In this document: in pieces, positions 1 through 6,190 of the stretch
Layout: each line of letters opens with the position of its first letter
Position numbering within the stretch: position 1 is the first letter of the stretch
The notes under the pieces: generated by a model
The model's database searches: none
Told to the model about the DNA's origin: nothing
Seen by the model: only the letters and a program-made list of their open reading frames with translations
Translations under genes and position numbers: made by a program
NCBI GenBank assembly: GCA_900759015.1
Contig: CAAEUE010000019.1
Coordinates: 1-64,000 of the forward strand
Length of the DNA stretch: 64,000 nucleotides
Reading direction: 5' to 3'
From: Clostridia bacterium
GTDB taxonomy: Bacteria; Bacillota; Clostridia; TANB77; CAG-508

Positions 1-50
1 AAGGAATGACTCCTGTAAATTACAGAATTCATTCCCAAAGAGTAGCCTAA
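1..50 (+). CDS. IS3-family transposase, C-terminal end only (cut by window start)
   Basis: Reading from base 3, the sequence translates as GMTPVNYRIHSQRVA and then stops at 48-50. This matches the usual C-terminus of IS3/IS150-group OrfB integrases, which end in a K-G-[LM]-[ST]-P-V-x-[YF]-R pattern. The catalytic DDE residues would lie upstream of the window. The inverted-repeat-like end at 70-94 supports the call. Only 15 codons are visible, so whether the transposase is intact cannot be judged. Confidence 0.65.
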   Translation, partial: GMTPVNYRIHSQRVA

Positions 51-69
51 TATAAACTTAATCAAAAAG

Positions 70-94
70 TGTCTAACTTTTTGGGTTCAGTTCA
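70..94 (+). mobile_element. Right terminal inverted repeat of an IS3-family (IS150 group) element
   Basis: The 25 bases starting TGTCTAACTTTTTGGG are, on the other strand, a TGAACTGAACCC...AGTTAGACA sequence. That is the type of terminal repeat common in IS150-group elements of Firmicutes. It lies 19 bases after the transposase stop codon, as expected. The left end and the target duplication are outside the window, so the boundary at 94 is inferred from the family pattern. Confidence 0.6.
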
Positions 95-124
95 AAATTG
101 AATGCTTCTTATTTTTATATTAAA

Positions 125-1669
125 CTAATAATTTAGCTTAACTACTGCAGTCCCATTAATTATTTTCATACATCCTTCATTAGGATATATAGGCATATTA
201 ATATATTCTTCTGAATTCATTATGTCATTATAATCTTCCATAGTACAAATATCTCTTCCAATACCTAAATGATCCTGTAGAAATATTTGCCAAGTCCAAA
301 TATTTACGTCAGATACGTCAAAATTAGTTAAATCTAACAAGCTATCATTTTGTATACTAAAATCTAAATGTCCTAAGATAACAATAGGAGTATTATCTGT
401 AATTTCATTATTTATTTCTATTTGTTCTAATATTCGATTTCCTACAGCAAACATTTGATCATTATATAATTTTGTTGCTACATATGTTGCATTATTAGAT
501 AATATAAATGTCCATATAATTAGTGCTGAAATAAAGTAAGATAAAATTTGAATAATATTGTTAAATTTACTATTTTGTAATAATTCTATTTGTTTTATTA
601 AAACCACTATTGGTAAATAAAGTGATGTAGCCATTAATAAATTTATATCCCTAGATTGAGCAATTAATTCTATAGAACATGCAAAAATAGGGAATAGTAA
701 AATACCTATTAATAGTAAAATTAGTTTAGTTGGTGTTTTATAAATTTTTTTATTTATAATTAATATTATAAAATTTATTAAAATAAATACAAAAAGTATT
801 GCATAAAAAATATGTCTGTACCATCCAGTATTGTTTAAGATATTATCTGAAAAATAAAAGCTAGCAAAAGTGATATATGTATTTTGTATTGCTGGTAAGA
901 TATTTTTAATGGTTTCCAAACTAAAAATTGTATTTCCACTGCTATAAGAAGTTATATTAAGCCCTAATATTGCAATTATTATGTTTAAACCAACATAATA
1001 TAAAATCATACCTACAGCTATAATTACAATATCTACAAATAGTTTTTTTAATATTTCTTTACATGTTAGCTTATCATCAATTAATTTAAAAATATAAGAT
1101 AGGAGTAATAATCCAGTTATTACACAAAGATATGCCTGATAAAATGCAAGTGTAGCAATTATGCAAATTAAAGTAAATAGTATATTTTTGAAATTTTTAT
1201 CTTTATTAATAAAATATATTGATAGAACTGCAAATAACATTGCAAAAGTATATCCATTAGCTGTATAAGGATACATTAAAGTAAGTGATAATGTTGGTGT
1301 TACAACAATTAATATACTTGTTAAAATTCTTAAATAGTTCTTTTTTATATGTAATGCTTCATTTAGGAATATAGCTGAAAAAGATATTGTAATTAATGAG
1401 ATAGTCGTAGTTAAGATTGAACCTACAACAGATCCTCTTAATATATCAGAAAAAGGAATAAGAAATCTTCCAAGTGAAATTTCCCACCCTTTAGCCAAAA
1501 AAGAGCCATAATGCCAATAAGCGTCATATGCTAATAGTTCATTTGAATATAATGTAAAATGTACTAGTAGCCCAATAATAAAAGTTACAATAAAAATAAT
1601 TTTTCTGTCTTTAGTAAACCATTTTGAAATTTTACTAAATATATTATCAAGTGTAATGTTTTCTAACAT
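125..1669 (-). CDS. GtrII-like membrane glucosyltransferase (GT-C type)
   Basis: This 514-residue integral membrane protein has roughly eleven hydrophobic segments from residue 24 onward. It ends in a soluble tail of about 100 residues. The first extracytoplasmic loop carries acidic and aromatic residues (ELLAYDAYWHYG, then GWEISLGRFL). That resembles Glucos_trans_II (GtrII) proteins, which move glucosyl units from a lipid carrier onto surface polysaccharide. The start has an AAAGGGGG ribosome site 7 bases upstream. It lies next to an IS end and has no glycan cluster beside it, so the acceptor is unknown. Family assignment is moderately sure, the substrate is not known. Confidence 0.65.
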   Translation of the reverse strand: MLENITLDNIFSKISKWFTKDRKIIFIVTFIIGLLVHFTLYSNELLAYDAYWHYGSFLAKGWEISLGRFLIPFSDILRGSVVGSILTTTISLITISFSAIFLNEALHIKKNYLRILTSILIVVTPTLSLTLMYPYTANGYTFAMLFAVLSIYFINKDKNFKNILFTLICIIATLAFYQAYLCVITGLLLLSYIFKLIDDKLTCKEILKKLFVDIVIIAVGMILYYVGLNIIIAILGLNITSYSSGNTIFSLETIKNILPAIQNTYITFASFYFSDNILNNTGWYRHIFYAILFVFILINFIILIINKKIYKTPTKLILLLIGILLFPIFACSIELIAQSRDINLLMATSLYLPIVVLIKQIELLQNSKFNNIIQILSYFISALIIWTFILSNNATYVATKLYNDQMFAVGNRILEQIEINNEITDNTPIVILGHLDFSIQNDSLLDLTNFDVSDVNIWTWQIFLQDHLGIGRDICTMEDYNDIMNSEEYINMPIYPNEGCMKIINGTAVVKLNY

Positions 1670-1721
1670 AAATTTTCCCCCTTTATTTTAATAAAATTAT
1701 TATAACATATAATTTTATTAC

Positions 1722-1751
1722 TTGTTATTTTTTTAAAAAATATGATACAAT
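1722..1751 (+). promoter_or_regulatory. Promoter for the 1775-3172 operon
   Basis: TTGTTA at 1722-1727 and TACAAT at 1746-1751 are 18 bases apart. The first gene follows with an AGGAGA ribosome site at 1763-1768. This is a sigma-A-like match found by eye. Confidence 0.5.
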
Positions 1752-1774
1752 ATATCAAAAAATAGGAGACGAAA

Positions 1775-2308
1775 ATGCCAGGTTATATAATTCATTTAGC
1801 TGTTGGAAATGAGTTTATAAAAAATCATCCAACAGAAATATTAGATAAAGATAAATTCATAGATGGAATAATATATCCAGATTTAGCTTACGATAAATCA
1901 AAAACACATTATGGACCTAAAAGTAGTATGACAAATCTAAAAAAGTTTTTCCTGGATAAAGAGATTGATACAGACTTTAATAAGGGATATTGTATACACT
2001 TAATTACAGATTATCTTTTTTATAATAAGTTTTTAAAAGTTTTCTATGGAAGGGATGAGCTACATAATGAATACGATTTATCAAACTATTATTTACAATC
2101 AATGTTTAATGTGGTAGTTCCAGATAAGATAAAAGATAAAATTAATTATAAAAATGATGGATCGTGTAAAATGTTACTTAAAGATGATATAATTTCATTT
2201 ATTAAAGAAACAGGAAAGTTTAGTATAGAAAAAGTTAGAGCCGAAGCCTTAAGCAACGAAGAATTTTGGCTAAAAATAAGACCACTAGCTGATATAAAAA
2301 TTAAGTAA
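1775..2308 (+). CDS. Zinc-dependent phospholipase C-like (S1/P1 nuclease fold) protein
   Basis: This 177-residue soluble protein has widely spaced His and Asp residues in the order expected for zinc-binding phospholipase-C-like helical proteins. These are YIIHLAVGNEF near the N-terminus, GIIYPDL, KTHYG, and GYCIHLITDYLF around residue 75. The protein at 27077-27709 shows the same order (SHVYIS, AILPDI, MTHYLRHG, YLAHLIEDMLW), so the two are distant paralogs. It is the first gene of a three-gene operon with two unknown proteins. The usual eukaryote-facing toxin features, such as a signal peptide, are absent, so it is probably cytoplasmic. Activity is inferred only. Confidence 0.5.
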   Translation: MPGYIIHLAVGNEFIKNHPTEILDKDKFIDGIIYPDLAYDKSKTHYGPKSSMTNLKKFFLDKEIDTDFNKGYCIHLITDYLFYNKFLKVFYGRDELHNEYDLSNYYLQSMFNVVVPDKIKDKINYKNDGSCKMLLKDDIISFIKETGKFSIEKVRAEALSNEEFWLKIRPLADIKIK

Positions 2309-2319
2309 GGAGAAATAAT

Positions 2320-2739
2320 ATGGAAACAGAAGATAATAATAAAAAGAATTTAAAATTAAGTCCAAAACATTTCGTTTTAAAAGCAGGTAGAAATATGGTA
2401 GATAAAATTAAAAACTTTGGTAAGCAAGTTGCCGAAAACTATAAAAATGGATTTACATATGTTTCAGATAGACCTAGTAGAGAATCAAATGGAAGATTTC
2501 AAGATAAATTGGATAAAATAGCAGAAGCAAATTTTGAGAATTCATTAAGAATGAGTGGCATGAACGAAGAAGCCATAAAAAATATTGAGCAAAAAATAGC
2601 AAGTGTTGAAACAAAATTATATGATTTTTTTGACAAGGGATTTAGCAAGTTGGATAAATTAGTTGATAAATGGAATGATTATATAGAAAGTGATAAAAAT
2701 AAACAAAAAGGAGTAGAAGATGGAAAAGACGAAAGATAA
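2320..2739 (+). CDS. Hypothetical protein, charged and helical
   Basis: I do not recognise this 139-residue protein. It is highly charged and predicted mostly helical, with a short coiled-coil-like stretch around residues 85-125 (IEQKIASVETKLYDFF). It has no signal peptide or membrane segment. It starts 11 bases after the 1775 gene behind an AAGGAG site, and its last 20 bases overlap the next gene. The three genes are therefore probably translated together. It resembles phasin-like or structural accessory proteins only in composition. Confidence 0.55.
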   Translation: METEDNNKKNLKLSPKHFVLKAGRNMVDKIKNFGKQVAENYKNGFTYVSDRPSRESNGRFQDKLDKIAEANFENSLRMSGMNEEAIKNIEQKIASVETKLYDFFDKGFSKLDKLVDKWNDYIESDKNKQKGVEDGKDER

Positions 2740-3172
2740 TGTTAGCTGTGCATATAAGGAAATTTATGAGATTTTAAAAATTTTTCCTAAAGAATTAGTA
2801 GATAGAATACCAAAATATAAACTAGATTATATTAAACAAAACATGGACGAAAGTTATGAATATAATATTACTAAAGAAACTTTTGATGGTAAAACAATGT
2901 TAGATGAAACTTCAGCAATTTTGGCTATTCTATTTCGAGATTACTGGGCAACAGAAAAACAAAAAAATAAAATTATAAATTACCATAATACTCAAAGAGA
3001 AAAAATTGTGAATGAAATTAAAGAAAAATATGATCCAGAGAATGTATTTAAGCAAAGAAGAATAGAAGAAGAAAAAATAGATGAAAAGAAAGAGAATTTA
3101 TCAGTAGTTGAGTATAAGGAAAATATTTTAAAAAAATTGTTAAATAAAATTAAATTAATATTTAAAAGATAA
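2720..3172 (+). CDS. Hypothetical protein
   Basis: This unrecognised 150-residue soluble protein overlaps the end of the 2320 gene by 20 bases. Its own AAAAGGAG site lies inside that gene. The N-terminal half is mixed (IYEILKIFPKELVDRIPKY), the middle carries a hydrophobic helix (LDETSAILAILFRDYW), and the C-terminal third is a very basic and acidic helix ending in KRK-type residues. It is the last gene of the operon and is followed by a clear terminator. Confidence 0.6.
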   Translation: MEKTKDNVSCAYKEIYEILKIFPKELVDRIPKYKLDYIKQNMDESYEYNITKETFDGKTMLDETSAILAILFRDYWATEKQKNKIINYHNTQREKIVNEIKEKYDPENVFKQRRIEEEKIDEKKENLSVVEYKENILKKLLNKIKLIFKR

Positions 3173-3203
3173 CTATGTGTTTTGCTAGTAATATTATCTA
3201 ATG

Positions 3204-3225
3204 CCCACATTTCGTGTGGGTTTTT
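3204..3225 (+). terminator. Intrinsic terminator of the 1775-3172 operon
   Basis: CCCACA (3204-3209) pairs with TGTGGG (3215-3220) around a TTTCG loop and is followed by five T. It ends the three-gene operon before the PadR promoter. Confidence 0.8.
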
Positions 3226-3264
3226 ATTATTTAAAAAATTAATATCATAAAAGATAAAAAGTAC

Positions 3265-3293
3265 TTGACATTCCTTATACCTTGTAATACTAT
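3265..3293 (+). promoter_or_regulatory. Promoter of the PadR operon
   Basis: A perfect TTGACA (3265-3270) lies 17 bases before TACTAT (3288-3293). The nested palindrome at 3277-3320 covers the spacer, the -10 box and the expected start site. A repressor bound there would block RNA polymerase. Confidence 0.7.
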
Positions 3294-3320
3294 GTAAGCA
3301 TACATAGCGTTACAAGGTAT
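3277..3320 (+). promoter_or_regulatory. Probable PadR operator: nested inverted repeats
   Basis: ATACCTTGTAA (3277-3287) is a perfect inverted repeat of TTACAAGGTAT (3310-3320). Inside it, CTATGTA and TACATAG form a second perfect inverted repeat around AGCA. ATGT...ACAT half-sites are typical of PadR operators. The site sits over the -10 box of the padR promoter and ends just before the padR ribosome site, so autorepression is the natural reading. Confidence 0.7.
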
Positions 3321-3333
3321 TGGAGGTATTACA

Positions 3334-3672
3334 ATGAAGATAAGTAAAGAGTTATTAAAAGGAAGTACTAATATGCTAGTTTTAAGCTTATTAGAAGATG
3401 AAAATATGTATGGTTATCAAATGATAAAAAGATTAAGTGAAAGGTCTAAAAATGTGTTTGCATTTAAAGAGGGAACATTATATCCAATATTACATAATTT
3501 AGAATCAAAGGGACTTATAAGTTCATATTGGGATATGACAGGAGCGAAAAAGAGAAAATATTATACTATAACAAAAGAGGGTAGAAAACATTTAAAAGAT
3601 ATGAAGAAAGAATGGAGTATTTTTACTACAGGAGTAAATCAAATCGTAGGAGGTGTTTTATTTGGATACTAA
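3334..3672 (+). CDS. PadR family transcriptional regulator
   Basis: This 112-residue winged-helix repressor has the standard PadR pattern. It runs from a start helix and LVLSLLEDENMYGYQMIKRL, through the recognition region EGTLYPILHNLESKGLI, to the wing KRKYYTITKEGRKHL. The length is normal for PadR subfamily 2. It starts 6 bases after a TGGAGGT site. It is the first gene of a two-gene unit with the FtsW-like gene, whose start lies inside its 3' end. Such pairs usually have the repressor controlling both genes in response to membrane or cell-wall stress, and the operator at 3277-3320 supports autoregulation. The ligand is unknown. Confidence 0.9.
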   Translation: MKISKELLKGSTNMLVLSLLEDENMYGYQMIKRLSERSKNVFAFKEGTLYPILHNLESKGLISSYWDMTGAKKRKYYTITKEGRKHLKDMKKEWSIFTTGVNQIVGGVLFGY

Positions 3673-5071
3673 AGAATTTTTAAATGGAGTATGTAAAGAG
3701 ATAAAATATGCACCTGCTCGTAAAGATATTGCAGAAGAACTAGAAACACATATAGAAGGAATAAAAGAAGAATATTTAAAAAGCGGTCTTATAGAAAATG
3801 AAGCAGAGGAAAAAGCAATTTTACAAATGGGAGAAGCAGAAGAAATTGGAAAAAAATTAAATAAAATACATAAACCTAAATTGGATTGGAAACTTTTAAT
3901 TTTAATATTCATTTTAATTGGGTTTGGTATATTAGTAACTATTTTAAAAGATCAACAACCTATAATTAAAACAAATTATACTGGAAAAACCGTATTATAC
4001 TTATGCATTGGAATTGTGCTAAGTGTAGGAATTTATTTTTTTGACTATAAAAGAATAAAAAAATATTCTAATTTAATTTGGATTATAGCAACTATAATTA
4101 TGATACTTCCATTCTTAATTAAAGGGCCTGTAATTAATTATACGCAATATATAAGGTTCTTTAATGTGAGTATTTTTCCACCTACTATAGCATTACCTTT
4201 ATATCTTATTTCTTTTATTGGGAATATAATTGATTATGATAAAAACAAGAAATATACGAAAAATATTTTAGGAATTAATTGTTCTTTAGATAAAGATTTT
4301 TTTAAGATTTTAATATTTTCTATAATATCATTAATATTAATGTTAAATATTCCATCAATTGCGAATGCTTTAATATTAGGAATTGCATATTTAATTATTT
4401 TGACTATTAAAATTATGCAAGATAAAGAAGGTCGTATGATAAAGTTAATTGCTTTATATGGAAGTGTTGCAATATTGGGTATTATAATTATTTGTACAGT
4501 TATTGCAAGTCCATTTAGGCTAAAAAGGATTGTTTCATCATTTAATCCTGAAAGTGATCCAGAGAGTGCAGGCTATACAGGTATGCTTCAAAAGGAGATT
4601 TTAGAAAATGCTAAAATAATCGGAGAAGCCGAAACTGATATAATGTCTGATTCGCAAAATGTAATTAATTCTGAAAGTAATTTTACTTTTATTTTCATTA
4701 TAGGTAAGACTGGTTTATTAATTGCAGGAATATTACTTTTAGCTATAATATTAACTTCTATAAAGTTGATTAGTAACTCTAATTTAATTAAGGAAGAATA
4801 TGGAAAGCTTTTAATTGTAGGAATAAGTACTTTATATATACTACAATCTTTAGCTACAGTTCTTATGAATTTAAATTTAGGAATTCAAACAAATATAAAT
4901 TTACCTTTTGTAACATATGGTGGAGTGTATTTGGTAGTAAATTTGTTAAGTATGGCACTTATACTTGCTATTTATAGAAGAAAAGATATAAATGAATATG
5001 ATAAAAATAGTAATAGAAGAATTATAAATTTATTTATATCAAAATTAGGAATACAAGATAAAACAAATTAA
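3662..5071 (+). CDS. FtsW/RodA/SpoVE-like membrane protein with N-terminal permease-prefix domain
   Basis: The start is a TTG at 3662, 8 bases after a perfect AGGAGG (3648-3653). A GTG at 3653 would overlap that ribosome site. Residues 1-65 form the helical prefix seen in PadR-linked membrane proteins (RKDIAEELETHIEGIKEEY). From about residue 75 there are ten membrane segments. The end carries the SEDS signature NLPFVTYGGVYLVVNLL followed by AIYRR, so it belongs to the lipid-II-polymerising SEDS family. A PadR-controlled SEDS protein with this prefix differs from the housekeeping ftsW, rodA and spoVE. Its role is probably conditional cell-wall synthesis, which is inference. Confidence 0.8.
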   Translation: MDTKEFLNGVCKEIKYAPARKDIAEELETHIEGIKEEYLKSGLIENEAEEKAILQMGEAEEIGKKLNKIHKPKLDWKLLILIFILIGFGILVTILKDQQPIIKTNYTGKTVLYLCIGIVLSVGIYFFDYKRIKKYSNLIWIIATIIMILPFLIKGPVINYTQYIRFFNVSIFPPTIALPLYLISFIGNIIDYDKNKKYTKNILGINCSLDKDFFKILIFSIISLILMLNIPSIANALILGIAYLIILTIKIMQDKEGRMIKLIALYGSVAILGIIIICTVIASPFRLKRIVSSFNPESDPESAGYTGMLQKEILENAKIIGEAETDIMSDSQNVINSESNFTFIFIIGKTGLLIAGILLLAIILTSIKLISNSNLIKEEYGKLLIVGISTLYILQSLATVLMNLNLGIQTNINLPFVTYGGVYLVVNLLSMALILAIYRRKDINEYDKNSNRRIINLFISKLGIQDKTN

Positions 5072-5161
5072 TTAGAATCTAATAAGTATAACCAATGGAT
5101 AGATAATTTATACTGTTAAATTTATATACACAAACTAAAGAATATTTAAAGAGGGTATAAA

Positions 5162-5929
5162 ATGAAAATTAATAATTATAAATTAAAAAGTTTAAATGGC
5201 TATAATATATCTGTAAGAACATATTTATCAACAGAGAATATAAAGGAAATTATTATTGCAGTACATGGCTTTGGAGGAGATAAAGATAGTAGTGCTATAA
5301 GGCTACTAGCCGAGAAGATGGTAAAAGAGAATTTTCTAGTTATTTGTTTTGATTTCCCTAGCCATGGAGATAGCGAGGTAGAAGCAGATAAATTAACGAT
5401 AGATAATTGTATAAATGATATAGAAACAATAGAACAATATATAAAAGATAAATTTGGCAGAGATATAAAAATAAATATATTTGCAACTAGTTTTGGAGCA
5501 TATATAACCTTGTTAAAAATTATTAAAAAAAAGACAAGATATAATAAAATTGTTCTTAGAGCACCTGCAATCAAGATGGATGAAATATTAAAAAATACTT
5601 TATTAAGAGAGCCATTCGAGGATTTTAAAAGAACTAGAGTTACAAAGCTAGGTTTTAGAAGAATAATGAATATACCATATGATTTTTATGAAGAGCTAAA
5701 AGAAAATAAAATATTAGAGATATACCAAAATAACCAGAAGATGTTTATAATTCAGGGAACAGATGATGATGTAGCACCAATCAAAGATACAAAAGAATTA
5801 CTAAATTTAGATAAAAACAATATTACTTTATATGAAATTAAAGGTGCAGACCATAGAATGAAAAAGAATGGAGAGTTAGAAGAAGCTATTAATACAGCAG
5901 AGAAATATTTTCTAAATATTTTAAAATAA
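5162..5929 (+). CDS. Alpha/beta hydrolase (S33-like serine hydrolase)
   Basis: This 255-residue cytoplasmic hydrolase shows a complete triad by position. The nucleophile is Ser110 in ATSFGA, the acid is Asp201-203 in GTDDDVAP, and the base is His231 in GADHRM. The oxyanion loop HGFGGDKDS is at residues 35-43. The overall pattern (FDFPSHGDSE, late D and H) resembles serine aminopeptidase/monoacylglycerol-lipase-like hydrolases. The nucleophile elbow is A-T-S-F-G rather than G-x-S-x-G, which is tolerated in this group. It has its own ribosome site (AAGAGGG) and stands alone. The substrate cannot be read from the sequence. Confidence 0.8.
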   Translation: MKINNYKLKSLNGYNISVRTYLSTENIKEIIIAVHGFGGDKDSSAIRLLAEKMVKENFLVICFDFPSHGDSEVEADKLTIDNCINDIETIEQYIKDKFGRDIKINIFATSFGAYITLLKIIKKKTRYNKIVLRAPAIKMDEILKNTLLREPFEDFKRTRVTKLGFRRIMNIPYDFYEELKENKILEIYQNNQKMFIIQGTDDDVAPIKDTKELLNLDKNNITLYEIKGADHRMKKNGELEEAINTAEKYFLNILK

Positions 5930-5932
5930 ATA

Positions 5933-5961
5933 TTGTAATTTTTTATTTCTTGATATATAGT
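5933..5961 (+). promoter_or_regulatory. Promoter of the uracil permease-phosphoribosyltransferase leader
   Basis: TTGTAA (5933-5938), a 17-base spacer, and TATAGT (5956-5961). The expected start is near 5967-5969, just before the leader-peptide ribosome site AAAGGGTG. The transcript would begin with a 34-codon ORF that runs into a terminator. Confidence 0.6.
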
Positions 5962-5981
5962 ATGTCAAAGGGTGTGAAAAA

Positions 5982-6086
5982 ATGCAAAAATTTGTAGAAG
6001 AAACAAAATTAAATACAGCAGAAAAATTAAAGGCAGAATTTGCTTTTTTTAGCAACCCAACAAAATATTTATCCATGTGTTACTAA
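5982..6086 (+). CDS. Putative 34-residue leader peptide of the uracil gene
   Basis: The ORF starts with ATG 7 bases after AAAGGGTG (5967-5974). It encodes MQKFVEETKLNTAEKLKAEF followed by AFFSNPTKYLSMCY. Its stop codon, TAA at 6084-6086, lies inside the 5' arm of the terminator hairpin at 6082-6103. A T7 run within the reading frame (GCTTTTTTTAGC) precedes the hairpin. This layout is that of a translation-coupled attenuator such as E. coli pyrBI, where ribosomes close behind RNA polymerase prevent terminator folding. The peptide itself matches nothing I know. That it is a leader and not a stray ORF is inferred from its ribosome site and position. Confidence 0.5.
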   Translation: MQKFVEETKLNTAEKLKAEFAFFSNPTKYLSMCY

Positions 6087-6110
6087 TTCATTTATGAATT
6101 AGTATTTTTT
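6082..6110 (+). terminator. Attenuator/terminator upstream of the uracil gene
   Basis: ACTAATTCAT (6082-6091) pairs perfectly with ATGAATTAGT (6094-6103). An A and eight T follow. It lies between the promoter and the structural gene, with the leader-peptide stop codon in its 5' arm. It would end transcription before the permease gene unless disrupted. Confidence 0.75.
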
Positions 6111-6157
6111 TTGCCTAATTAATAAGTTATTACGAAAATAATTTATTAATTAAGCAA
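6111..6157 (+). promoter_or_regulatory. Long stem-loop in the 5' leader before the uracil gene
   Basis: Bases 6111-6129 pair with 6139-6157 over 19 positions, with one C-A mismatch and one G-U pair, around a 9-base loop. No T-run follows on either strand, so it is not an intrinsic terminator. It could protect the processed mRNA end or act as part of the attenuator switch. Confidence 0.45.
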
Positions 6158-6190
6158 AAATATATATAAAAAAAGAGGGGGTATCTTTAA

